A program made the position numbers and the translations under genes. 64,000 nt of DNA from Clostridium magnum DSM 2767. Lineage in GTDB: Bacteria; Bacillota; Clostridia; Clostridiales; Clostridiaceae. Location of the stretch: contig NZ_LWAE01000002.1 in NCBI RefSeq assembly GCF_001623875.1, positions 434,001 to 498,000 on the forward strand. The letters are read 5' to 3'. Below the pieces are notes generated by a model. That model was not told the origin of the DNA and searched no databases. It saw nothing but the letters and a program-made list of their open reading frames with translations. Positions 53,737 to 62,752 of this stretch are shown here, one piece after another; positions within the stretch are counted from its first letter, which is position 1; every line of letters begins with the position of its first letter.

Positions 53737-54600
53737 ATGCGAAATAATATAGAAAAAATTTTTTCGGCTTTTATAAAGTTCTTTGCTTTTATAGCAATAT
53801 CTCTACTAATATTAATATTAATATTTATTTTAAAAGAAAGTATCGGATTATTTAATAAAGTATCTTTCTGGAATTTTGTTTTTGGAAATGAGTGGCAACC
53901 ACTAGCTTTTAATCCTCAGGTATCAATAAAACCTATTATAATAGCAACCTTGTATGTATCTATTATAGGTGTAATGATTGCAGTACCTATAGGAGTTGGC
54001 TTTTCTGTCTTTATCTCTATTCTAGTACCTGAAAAAATAAGCAAAGTATTAAAAGCATTTATGAATATGCTAGCGGCTATCCCCTCAGTAGTATACGGAT
54101 TTATAGGTCTTTTTATTATAGTAAAATTCTTTGAAGTACACTTTTCCTTTTCCACTGGAGAATCCGTATTTGGAGCGGGAATATTACTTGCAATAATGAT
54201 ACTACCCTATATAGTGTCTATTTGTAATGATACTGTATGTAAGATTTTTAAAATATACAAAATACATTCTCAATCCTTAGGTGTTTCAAAGTGGTATATG
54301 ATGAATAATCTCATACTACCTGCCTGTAAGGAAAGCATAATTGCTTCTACAATTCTTGCCACTGGAAGAGCTATGGGTGAAACTATGGCAGTTATGATGG
54401 TAATAGGTAACTGTCCCATTATGCCAACTATTTTTGGAAGAGGAGAAACTATCCCTTCGCTTATTGCATTAGAAATGGGATCTGCTCGAATCGGAAGCCT
54501 TCATTATCATGCGCTTTTTGCTTCTGGATTTATACTTATGCTCTTACTTTTAATAATAAATGCTGTATTTTACGGCATAAATAGAAAAATTAATATTTAA
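53737..54600 (+). CDS. pstC: Phosphate ABC transporter permease PstC
   Basis: 287 residues from the ATG at 53737, just after AAAAAGGTG; an in-frame ATG at 53719 precedes that site. Six membrane helices, with family blocks FVFGNEWQP, LAAIPSVVYGFIGLF and ATGRAMGETMAVMMVIGN. Forms the channel with PstA. Confidence 0.94.
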   Translation: MRNNIEKIFSAFIKFFAFIAISLLILILIFILKESIGLFNKVSFWNFVFGNEWQPLAFNPQVSIKPIIIATLYVSIIGVMIAVPIGVGFSVFISILVPEKISKVLKAFMNMLAAIPSVVYGFIGLFIIVKFFEVHFSFSTGESVFGAGILLAIMILPYIVSICNDTVCKIFKIYKIHSQSLGVSKWYMMNNLILPACKESIIASTILATGRAMGETMAVMMVIGNCPIMPTIFGRGETIPSLIALEMGSARIGSLHYHALFASGFILMLLLLIINAVFYGINRKINI

Positions 54601-54659
54601 TAAAAGTTTATAAAAAGAACTATTTTATTATAATAAAATAAGTAATAGGAAGGATTCAA

Positions 54660-55490
54660 ATGAGTAGATTTTTGAAGAATATACCCTTTGCACTATGGTA
54701 TTTTATAAGTACCTTTATTGTTGTATCAATAGTCATATTTATTTTTGGATATATTTTTATAAAGGGAGCACCTGCTATAAATCTTCAATTTATAGTAGAT
54801 TCACCTAAGGGCACTCCTCTTGGAATGGAGGGGGGAATACTTCCTGCAATATTAGGGAGTCTTGCCTTAGTATTAATTGCATGTATTAGCTCTGCTATTT
54901 TAGGAATTTCTACGGCTATTTATCTGTGCTTTTATTGTAATAAAGAAAGTATTATTACTCTAGTACATTTAATTGTAAGTTGTATTGCTGGAATTCCATC
55001 TATTGTTCTTGGACTTTTTGGCTATTCTTTTTTAGTGTATTTTTGTAATTTTGGAGTAAGCCTTATATCTGGAGGAATTACTTTGGGAATTATGATTTTT
55101 CCATACATAGAAGTTATTGCAGAGAAATCTATTAGAGAGGTAGATAAAGATTTAATATTTTCATCCTATGCATTAGGTGTAGACAAATGTTATACTTTTT
55201 TTCACATAATTCTTCCTAGTTGTAAAGGTGAAATTTTATCTGGAATAATTATGTCTGGTGGCTTTGCCATGGGTGCAGCGGCGCCAGTTATGCTGACTTC
55301 AGCAGTAGTTTCAGCTCCAAATCCAGATTCGTTATTTTCTCCTGTTATGGCACTACCTTATCATTTATACATCCTAGTAAGTCAGGGGATTTCCTTTGAG
55401 AAAGCCTATGGTACTGCACTAGTACTTATAATAATTGTTATAATATTAAATTTCACTGCTGCTCTTTTAGTAGAAAAAAGGAGAGACTAA
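54660..55490 (+). CDS. pstA: Phosphate ABC transporter permease PstA
   Basis: 276 residues, six membrane helices. SCIAGIPSIVLGLFGYSFLV and the EAA-like ALGVDKCYTFFHIILPSCKGEI are the PstA counterparts of the PstC blocks. Its stop lies two bases before the pstB ATG. Confidence 0.93.
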   Translation: MSRFLKNIPFALWYFISTFIVVSIVIFIFGYIFIKGAPAINLQFIVDSPKGTPLGMEGGILPAILGSLALVLIACISSAILGISTAIYLCFYCNKESIITLVHLIVSCIAGIPSIVLGLFGYSFLVYFCNFGVSLISGGITLGIMIFPYIEVIAEKSIREVDKDLIFSSYALGVDKCYTFFHIILPSCKGEILSGIIMSGGFAMGAAAPVMLTSAVVSAPNPDSLFSPVMALPYHLYILVSQGISFEKAYGTALVLIIIVIILNFTAALLVEKRRD

Positions 55491-55492
55491 TT

Positions 55493-56242
55493 ATGGATAA
55501 TATATTAGAAATAAGAAATTTACAGGTATATTTAGATAACAAACCTATACTTAAAGAAGTGAATCTTTCTATTAAAAAAGGAAAAATTACCGCAATAATA
55601 GGACCCTCGGGATGTGGAAAATCAACTTTACTAAAATCTATAAATAGAATTATAGAAGAAGAAAAGAACTCCAAAGTACATGGATCTATTTTATTAAAAG
55701 GAGAAGACATAAAAAGTATAAACAAAGAACATATTAGAAAAAACATAGGCTGTGTTTTTCAAATACCAGCACCATTTCCTTTTTCTATATATAAAAACAT
55801 GATATATGCTCTTAAATACTATGGGATAAAGGATAGGGCAAAACTTAATAATATTGTAGAAAAAAATTTAAAAATGGTAGGTTTATATGAAGAAATTAAG
55901 GATAACTTAAATATTTCTGCTCTAAAGTTATCAGGTGGACAGCAGCAGAGGTTATGCATAGCTAGAACACTTACAGTAGAACCAGAAATTATTTTAATGG
56001 ACGAGCCTTGTTCTGCACTAGATTTAAACAATACTATTAAAATAGAAGAAACTCTAAAAAAACTATCTGATAATTATACTATAATAATAGTTACACATAA
56101 TTTGGCCCAAGCAAGAAGAATATCAAACTACACTGCATTTATGTTAAACGGACAAATAGAAGAATATGATGAAACAAAAAAGTTATTTACAAATCCCATA
56201 AAAGAAAGTACAAGGAAATATATTAGTGGATTATTTGGTTAA
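55493..56242 (+). CDS. pstB: Phosphate ABC transporter ATPase PstB
   Basis: 249 residues. Walker A GPSGCGKSTLLKSINR, signature LSGGQQQRLCIARTL, Walker B ILMDEPCSALD. The CGKST and INR combination is typical of PstB. No phoU follows, unlike many pst operons. Confidence 0.94.
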   Translation: MDNILEIRNLQVYLDNKPILKEVNLSIKKGKITAIIGPSGCGKSTLLKSINRIIEEEKNSKVHGSILLKGEDIKSINKEHIRKNIGCVFQIPAPFPFSIYKNMIYALKYYGIKDRAKLNNIVEKNLKMVGLYEEIKDNLNISALKLSGGQQQRLCIARTLTVEPEIILMDEPCSALDLNNTIKIEETLKKLSDNYTIIIVTHNLAQARRISNYTAFMLNGQIEEYDETKKLFTNPIKESTRKYISGLFG

Positions 56243-56267
56243 TTAATATATCACAAGGAGTAACAAA

Positions 56268-56738
56268 ATGATAGAAATAAGCATACCTGGAAGATCTAAC
56301 TTAAAACTTAAAAATATTATTTTTGATTATAATGGAACTATTGCAGTAGATGGTATTATATCAGACTATGTTAAAAAAATGCTAGTTGAATTAAGTTATG
56401 ATTTAAGTGTATACATAATAACTGCGGATACCTATGGAAATGTTAGAACTGAATGTGAAAAACTTCCTGTTAGTATTGAAACCTTTTCCTTTGGAAATGC
56501 AACGATATACAAGAAAGAGTTTGTTGAAAAAATAGGATGTGAGTTTACAATAGCAGTAGGCAATGGTCTTAATGATGTAGAGATGTTAAAAAAGGCAGCA
56601 TTATCTATAGCAGTTATAGGTGATGAGGGATGTTCATCTCAAGCTATATTAAATTCCCATATAACATGCAAATGTATTAATGATGTCTTTGATATGGTAC
56701 TGAAGAAATATAGAATAATAGCAACTCTAAGGGATTAA
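56268..56738 (+). CDS. HAD-family phosphatase, soluble P-type-ATPase-like
   Basis: 156 residues. Motif I is DYNGT (~20) in place of DxDGT, a feature of the soluble P-type-ATPase-like branch. VYIITADTYG and AVGNGLNDVEMLKKAALSIAV supply the Thr/Ser and the acidic motif IV. It follows pstB by 25 bases with an AAGGAG site, so it is probably co-transcribed. The substrate is unknown; a role in phosphate release would fit the operon. Confidence 0.8.
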   Translation: MIEISIPGRSNLKLKNIIFDYNGTIAVDGIISDYVKKMLVELSYDLSVYIITADTYGNVRTECEKLPVSIETFSFGNATIYKKEFVEKIGCEFTIAVGNGLNDVEMLKKAALSIAVIGDEGCSSQAILNSHITCKCINDVFDMVLKKYRIIATLRD

Positions 56739-56956
56739 AGTTGTATTAACATTTAGAGCAATAGCTAAGGACGCTGGAAAACAGTAATTTTGTCAGTGAA
56801 GCCATATGGTCCGTGTTGTATGATACATTCTTAGTGGTGTTTTTAGAACTATAGAAATAGTTCTTTTCTTTCATCATAAATATGCCTTATAATGGATTTA
56901 ATAAATATAAATTCTGGTTAATTCATAGGTAAAATTATTTTTGAAAGGAAGAAGAT
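56739..56956 (+). other. Intergenic region with terminator hairpin; possible leader of unknown type
   Basis: A short hairpin AGAACTA-TAGAAA-TAGTTCT (56845-56863) followed by TTTCTTT looks like a terminator, for the pst/HAD transcript or as a leader attenuator. Before it, AAGGACGCTGG...GAAGCCATATGGTCC (56768-56814) is less AT-rich and could pair as GGAC/GTCC, but I cannot match it to a riboswitch class. Confidence 0.45.
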
Positions 56957-58617
56957 ATGATGGTAAAAAGGGGATATTTATTCATTGTAAGTTCTTTAAT
57001 AACAATTTTACTATTTATATCAACCAAGGTGTCTGCAGCTCCAATTAAAAAAAGATTTGGAGGTACTGACAGATATTCTACAAGTATCAATATAAGTAAA
57101 AATAATTGGGACAAGGCAGAGTACGCAGTTATAGTTTCAGGAGAAGGTTTTGCCGATGCTCTTTGCGCTGCTCCCCTAGCTAAAAAATTTAATGCACCTA
57201 TACTGTTGACTAATGGGAAAGGTCTAGGTAATGATTTGAAAAATGAGTTGACTAGGCTGGGCGTAAGAAAAGTATTCATAATAGGTAACTATGGAGTTAT
57301 AGCTCAGGACATAGAAAGAGAAATATATGAAACAAATATAGATTACGAAAGAATATCCGGAGATACTAGATACGACACTAGTTTGAAGATTGCAGAACGT
57401 ATAGGAAGTAGTAATGGCATAGTAATAACCTATGGAGAGAACTTTCCTGATGCATTATCTACAGCGCCGATGGCTGCTGTTAAGGGAATGCCTATATTAT
57501 TAATGGACAAGCATGGAATGACGGACAATATGAAACTATATATTGAGAATAATAAAATAGAAAAGTTCTATATAGTTGCTGCTGAAAATGTAATTAGTAA
57601 CGATCTTCTCAAAAGCATTAATAATTACAAAAGGTTAAGTGGTGCAAATAGGTATGAAACTAACCAAATAGTAATTAATGAATTTTCCAATGAAATAGAT
57701 TTTAGCAGTATTTATGTGACAACAGGAGAAGCTTTTGCAGATGCATTATCCGGTGCAGCAGCGGCTGCAAAGACAAATTCACCAATTATACTTACAGATG
57801 GTAATGTACTGCTTGGAAAAACTGTACTTGCTTCTAAAATACCTTCAATAAATGAGATGAAAATATTAGGTGCAGCGGAAACTATGCCAGAGGAGAATGC
57901 ACAAACTTTATTAAGCGATAAAAAGATAGTTAAATATGTTTATGATGCAGAGAAGGTAAGTAGGATACTAAAAAATATTGAGCAAAGTGATGGACAGAAA
58001 ATAGCCTTTCTTACCTTTGATGATGGACCATCTACTACTGTAACTCCGGAGATATTGGATATATTAAAAAGCAATGATGTGAAAGCGACCTTCTTTTTAC
58101 TTGGTACGAATATCGAGGCTAATGAGTATAGTAAAGATTTGGTGAGAAGAATTTTACAAGATGGACATGCTATAGGAAATCACACTTACACTCATAATTA
58201 TAGAAATATATATCCTGGTAATCAGGTGGATCCAGCCAAATATATGCAGGAGGTCAGAGCAACTAACAATGCTATAAGCGATATTATTGGAGAGGAATTT
58301 AAAACTAGAATTACAAGAATGCCTGGAGGATACATGTCCAGAAAATTTCATAAGGATTCTAATCTAAGTTATTTTAATGAAGTGTTAAAGGGAAATAATA
58401 TGTATAGTATAGATTGGAATGCCTATGACGGAGATGCAGAGGGCAAATGGAAGAATGCAGAACAATTACTTCAAGAGGTAAAAAAACTGTAGGAAATAAA
58501 GAAAAAGTAATTTTATTAATGCACGATACTTATGGTAAGGAGGAAACAGCTAAAGCTTTACCGGAAATTATAAAGTATTTAAGAGATTGCGGATATGAAT
58601 TTAAGATAATAAAGTAG
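56957..58617 (+). CDS. Secreted CWB2 cell-wall-binding polysaccharide deacetylase, with -1 frameshift at 58480
   Basis: The first frame ends at 58492 (511 residues), but the family continues in the -1 frame to 58617, giving ~553 residues. Signal peptide (~1-28), three CWB2 cell-wall-anchor repeats (~34-325, each with R[YF][DE]T and GE.F.DAL motifs), then a NodB deacetylase domain (TFDDGPST ~353; IGNHTYTHNY). At 58480-58486 the codons GTA AAA AAA CTG TAG form an A_AAA_AAA slippery run. Slipping back one base restores KKTVGNKEKVILLMHDTYGK, the conserved C-terminal catalytic His region. It could be programmed slippage or a single-base loss. The product likely deacetylates wall polysaccharide. 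Confidence 0.85.
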
Positions 58618-58671
58618 TTTAAGTAATAGTTAAAAAGTATTCATTAATAATTTTGAAAGAGAGAATATACA

Positions 58672-60744
58672 ATGCTAAAGAAGAAGTATTTGTTTTTAAT
58701 AAGTTTTTTAATAAGTAGTTTATTTCTTACGTCAGTTAAGGTATCTGCTGATCCAGTTCAAAAGAGATTTTGGGGTATCAATAGGTATGCTACATCTATT
58801 AATATATGTGAGAATAACTGGGATAAATCAGATTACGTAGTTTTGGTTTCGGGAGAAGGTTTTGCAGATGCTCTTTGCGCTGCTACTCTAGCTAAGAAAT
58901 ATAATGCGCCTGTAATACTAACTAGTGGAAAGTCTTTAGACAATGATATTAAAAACCAGCTAATTAGACTGAATGTAAAGCGCATATTTATAATAGGTGG
59001 CACTGGTGTTATAGCACAGAGTGTAGAAGAGCAGTTAGATACTATGAACATAGGATACGAGAGAATATCAGGAAATGATAGATATGATACCAGTTTAAAG
59101 GTTGCACAGCTTATAGGCAGTGATAATGGAGTTGTAATAGCTTCTGGAGAGAGTTTTCCAGACGCATTATCAATAGCTCCTATAGCAGCTGCTAAGGGAA
59201 TGCCTATATTATTAACTAATAAATATAGTTTATCGCAGGGTATAAATCAATTTATTCAAAATAGTAGCGGGAAAAAGTGCTATATAGTTGGCGGTGTAGG
59301 TGTAATTGGAAATAATGTCATCAAAGGTATTAATAATTATAAGAGATTAGGTGGCATAGATAGATATGAAACAAATGTAAAAATTGTTGATGAATTTGCT
59401 AGCAATGTGAACTTTAGTAGCATTTATATTAGTTCAGGAGAAGGTTTTGCAGATGCCTTATCTGGTTCGGTAGCAGCAGCGAAGACAAATTCACCTCTTA
59501 TACTTACAAACGGGAGTTCATCAATTACCAAAGCTGCTTTTTACACGAAAATATCATTGGTAAATGAGTTTAGAGTATTAGGTGGTGAAGCTGTTGTACA
59601 AAATAAGGCTGTACAAAATTTATTAACTGATAAGATCGAAAGCAAATTTAAACTTGGGGATGATTTGCTAATAAGTAAATATAGTAATTTAATAAAGGGT
59701 AAAAATATTGGGCTTGTTACTAATCAAACAGGAGTAAACAGCAATAGAATAAGTATCGTTAATGTATTAGCTAATTATGATGAGGCTAAACTAACAGCTC
59801 TTTTTGCACCTGAGCATGGTATTGATGGGAAAGCTAAAGCGGGGGATTATGTAAAGTCCTATATAGATGAAAGCTTAGGTATTCCTGTATATAGTCTTTA
59901 TGGAGCCACAAGGATGCCTACGGAAGAAATGCTGTCTAACATAGACGTTTTAGTATTTGATATTCAAGATATAGGGGCACGTTCATACACTTATATGTCT
60001 ACACTAAACTATTGTATGAAAGCAGCAGCTAAATATAACAAAGAACTAGTTGTTTTAGATAGACCTAATCCATTAGGTGGACAAATTATGGATGGGCCTG
60101 TGCTAGAAGATAAATTCAAAAGCTTTGTTGGCGTCGATAATATGCCAATGACTCATGGAATGACTGCAGGGGAGTTAGCACAGTTCTTTAATAGAACTAT
60201 ATCGGCCAAGCTTACAGTAGTTCCCATGGAGGGGTATAGTAGGAATATGATATTCCAAGATACTGGATTAAGCTGGGTGCAAAGTTCTCCTTATATATCT
60301 AGCATAGAAGCTGTTTTTGGTTATTCAGCTACCGGACTTGGTGAAGGTACTATTGTATATCAAGATGATTATTTTACATGGGTTGGAGGAAAAGGTATCA
60401 ATTCTGACAAGTTTGCGCAGCTTTTAAATTCTGCTAATTTATCAGGCGTTAGGTTTAAAGCAAATTCAAGAGGTGGATTTGGCGGGGTAAAGCTTGAGAT
60501 CACAGACTATCATACCTTTAATCCAGCGAGAACTGGAATATACGTATTAGCTTATGCTCATTCCTTAAATAATTTTAAGGTTCCTAAAAGTACAAATGAG
60601 ATTATTATGTTTGACAAGATAATGGGAACTGATAAAATTGGACAGTATTTGGAAGCTGGATATAGTCCTCAGCGAATTGAGTCAGAATATAGTGTAGGGC
60701 TTGAACAATTTAAAGTTGAGAGAAAAAAGTATTTAATATATTAG
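58672..60744 (+). CDS. Secreted CWB2 cell-wall-binding NamZ-type exo-N-acetylmuramidase (DUF1343)
   Basis: 690 residues. Signal peptide (~1-27), three CWB2 repeats (~33-320; RYDTSLKVAQLIG, GEGFADALSGSVAAAK), then the DUF1343/NamZ domain from LGLVTNQTG-like KNIGLVTNQTGVN (~345), with LFAPEHGIDG, FDIQDIGARSYTY, LDRPNPLGG and GLGEGT. NamZ enzymes release MurNAc from the non-reducing end of glycan. The N-terminal half is a paralogue of the preceding gene's, so the two arose by duplication of the anchor module. Not obviously in one operon. Confidence 0.9.
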   Translation: MLKKKYLFLISFLISSLFLTSVKVSADPVQKRFWGINRYATSINICENNWDKSDYVVLVSGEGFADALCAATLAKKYNAPVILTSGKSLDNDIKNQLIRLNVKRIFIIGGTGVIAQSVEEQLDTMNIGYERISGNDRYDTSLKVAQLIGSDNGVVIASGESFPDALSIAPIAAAKGMPILLTNKYSLSQGINQFIQNSSGKKCYIVGGVGVIGNNVIKGINNYKRLGGIDRYETNVKIVDEFASNVNFSSIYISSGEGFADALSGSVAAAKTNSPLILTNGSSSITKAAFYTKISLVNEFRVLGGEAVVQNKAVQNLLTDKIESKFKLGDDLLISKYSNLIKGKNIGLVTNQTGVNSNRISIVNVLANYDEAKLTALFAPEHGIDGKAKAGDYVKSYIDESLGIPVYSLYGATRMPTEEMLSNIDVLVFDIQDIGARSYTYMSTLNYCMKAAAKYNKELVVLDRPNPLGGQIMDGPVLEDKFKSFVGVDNMPMTHGMTAGELAQFFNRTISAKLTVVPMEGYSRNMIFQDTGLSWVQSSPYISSIEAVFGYSATGLGEGTIVYQDDYFTWVGGKGINSDKFAQLLNSANLSGVRFKANSRGGFGGVKLEITDYHTFNPARTGIYVLAYAHSLNNFKVPKSTNEIIMFDKIMGTDKIGQYLEAGYSPQRIESEYSVGLEQFKVERKKYLIY

Positions 60745-60767
60745 GTTGTAAAATTACTAAAAATATA

Positions 60768-60796
60768 TTGACATTTTTGCAAAAAGGTAATATACT
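60768..60796 (+). promoter_or_regulatory. Promoter of the T-box/ilvA transcript
   Basis: TTGACA (60768-60773), 17-bp spacer, TATACT (60791-60796). Confidence 0.85.
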
Positions 60797-60802
60797 TATA
60801 AA

Positions 60803-61150
60803 AAGTTTATTAATTTAATAAAACAAAGGCTACGATGGAGAAAAAAGTATTCAATTTATTAATCGCAGAGAGCCAACATTAGGTGTAAGTTGGTATTAAT
60901 AGGAATATGTAATGATCACTCTGGAGCTTCCAAGTTGAAAGACTTTTGGGTCAATTAAACGAGGACGTTTACCAACGATATATGGTTAAGGTTCATAATG
61001 AATAATAGTTGACTATTCTTATTATTCAAAGTCGACCTGATAATGAGAGGCAATTAGTATATCTAATTGCAAATAAGGTGGTACCACGGAAGTATATCTC
61101 CCGTCCTTATAAGTATAATTAACTTATACTCATAAGGACGGGAGTTTTTT
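60803..61150 (+). promoter_or_regulatory. T-box riboswitch, isoleucine specifier (ATC)
   Basis: Stem I contains GCAGAGAGCC and, on its 3' side, AATGATCACTCTGGAGC. The specifier is ATC (Ile), directly before the invariant A and CTCTGGAGC. The T-box proper, AAGGTGGTACCACGG, is at 61075-61089. The terminator (CTCCCGTCCTTAT with ATAAGGACGGGAG, then T6) is at 61098-61150. Uncharged tRNA-Ile should stabilise the antiterminator and allow ilvA transcription. Confidence 0.93.
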
Positions 61151-61162
61151 ATTTATCCAAGC

Positions 61163-61288
61163 GAAGTGAAACTTGAATCAGATGTGGGGAATTTCATCTG
61201 ATTTTTAGTTGAATGAATCCAGAGACGTAGCCGCTTGCAACGTTCATTTTGGAGAAAATGGGGGTATTAGAGCGAGGAGTCATTGGAA
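61163..61288 (+). repeat. Dispersed two-hairpin repeat, copy 4 (most diverged)
   Basis: GAAGTGAAACTTGAATCAG, CAGATG...CATCTGATTT, GAATCCAGAGACGTAGCCG, then GAGCGAGGAGTCATTGGAA. The CCGCTC/GAGCGG helix is weakened (CCGCTT/GAGCGA), while GAC/GTC and TCC/GGA are kept. It lies in the ilvA leader between the T-box terminator and the ribosome site, so it is part of the mRNA when the T-box reads through. Confidence 0.8.
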
Positions 61289-61328
61289 AATTAATTTAGT
61301 ATAAATATTAAGGGAGGACATTAGAGCA

Positions 61329-62567
61329 ATGGGAGAAAATTTAGTATTAAGAAATGAAACAGAATATTTAAGATTAGGGGATGTACTAGAGGCTAGAGAA
61401 AGAATAAAGGATATATGTGTAAATACTAAATTGATATATAGTACAGAATTTAGTAGAGAAAGTGGTAATGAAGTATATATAAAACCAGAAAATCTTCAAA
61501 TCACTGGAGCTTTTAAGTTAAGAGGGGCATTAAATAAAATAGGAAAATTAAGTGATGAACAGAAACAAAAGGGGTTAATTGCCTCATCAGCGGGAAATCA
61601 CGCACAGGGGGTTGCATATTCAGCAAGTAAACTTGGAATCAAGGCAACAATTGTTATGCCAGAAACTACGCCACTTATAAAGGTACAAGCTACTAGAAAC
61701 TATGGGGTAGATGTAGTATTAAAAGGACAGGTTTATGATGAAGCATATGAAGAAGCTAAAAGATTAGAAGAGGAGAATGGGTATACTTTTGTTCATCCCT
61801 TCAATGATTTAGATGTAATGGCTGGACAGGGAACTATTGCAGTTGAAATTATAGAAGAACTAAGGGATGTTGATGCAATACTTGTGCCAATAGGCGGAGG
61901 TGGATTAATAAGTGGTATAGCAGTGGCTGCTAAAGGTATTAATCCCAATATAAAGGTAATAGGAGTACAAGCAGAAGGTGCAAATCCAATGAAACTTTCC
62001 TTTGAAAGTGGTGAGTTAACCTTTGTTGATAAAGTTGATACTATTGCAGATGGTGCAGCGGTAAAAAAACCAGGAGATATTACTTTTGAAGTAATAAAAA
62101 AATATGTAGATGAAATTGTTACTGTAAGTGATCAAGAGCTTATGGAAGCTGTATTTATTCTTTTAGAAAAGCATAAACTAGTGGCAGAAGCAACAGGGGT
62201 TATGTCCTTAGCAGCATTAAAGAGATTAAACTTTAAAGGTAAAAAGGTAGTTTCTTTAATAAGTGGGGGAAACATAGATGTAGTAACAATAGCATCTCTT
62301 TTAAATCATGGATTAGTTTCAAGAGGAAGATTATTCTGTTTCTCAGTTAAGCTTCATGATACTCCAGGACAGCTTTTGAAAATATCTACAATATTAGCAG
62401 AAAAGGGAGCTAATGTAATAAAACTAGACCATAATCAGTTTAAGGCTATTGATAGATTAAAACATGTAGTTTTAGAAGTAACAGTAGAAACTAATGGACA
62501 TGAACACATAGATGAGATAGTTAAGGCTCTAAATCAAGCAGGGTATAATCTAGATAAGATTTACTAA
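61329..62567 (+). CDS. ilvA: Threonine ammonia-lyase with C-terminal ACT-like domain
   Basis: 412 residues. PLP fold-type II: the Schiff-base Lys lies in ITGAFKLRGA (~62), SSAGNHAQGVAYSA, and the phosphate loop PIGGGGLISG. The last ~75 residues (FSVKLHDTPGQLLKI...) form one ACT-type regulatory domain, so this is the ~400-residue form rather than the two-domain ~510-residue IlvA. It makes 2-oxobutanoate from threonine. The Ile-specific T-box upstream indicates a biosynthetic role in isoleucine formation, with feedback probably at the ACT domain. Confidence 0.93.
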   Translation: MGENLVLRNETEYLRLGDVLEARERIKDICVNTKLIYSTEFSRESGNEVYIKPENLQITGAFKLRGALNKIGKLSDEQKQKGLIASSAGNHAQGVAYSASKLGIKATIVMPETTPLIKVQATRNYGVDVVLKGQVYDEAYEEAKRLEEENGYTFVHPFNDLDVMAGQGTIAVEIIEELRDVDAILVPIGGGGLISGIAVAAKGINPNIKVIGVQAEGANPMKLSFESGELTFVDKVDTIADGAAVKKPGDITFEVIKKYVDEIVTVSDQELMEAVFILLEKHKLVAEATGVMSLAALKRLNFKGKKVVSLISGGNIDVVTIASLLNHGLVSRGRLFCFSVKLHDTPGQLLKISTILAEKGANVIKLDHNQFKAIDRLKHVVLEVTVETNGHEHIDEIVKALNQAGYNLDKIY

Positions 62568-62752
62568 AATAAGAAAAAAGTTTAAAATAATTTAGAAATT
62601 TACTGGTTTTTTATCAAAATAATTAAAAACTTGTGTTATAATATTGTCAATGTTAAATTTATAAAAGAACATTTTACGTTTGTAGTGAATATGTATATAT
62701 TTGCAAATTTGACGCAGAACAAGATGTAAAAACAAAAGGGGGCTTTTTTAAA

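Noticed and set aside
56768..56814. c-di-GMP-I riboswitch, suggested by GGACGC and GAAGCC
   Set aside because: The tetraloop, its receptor and the second stem consensus are not present in the right order.
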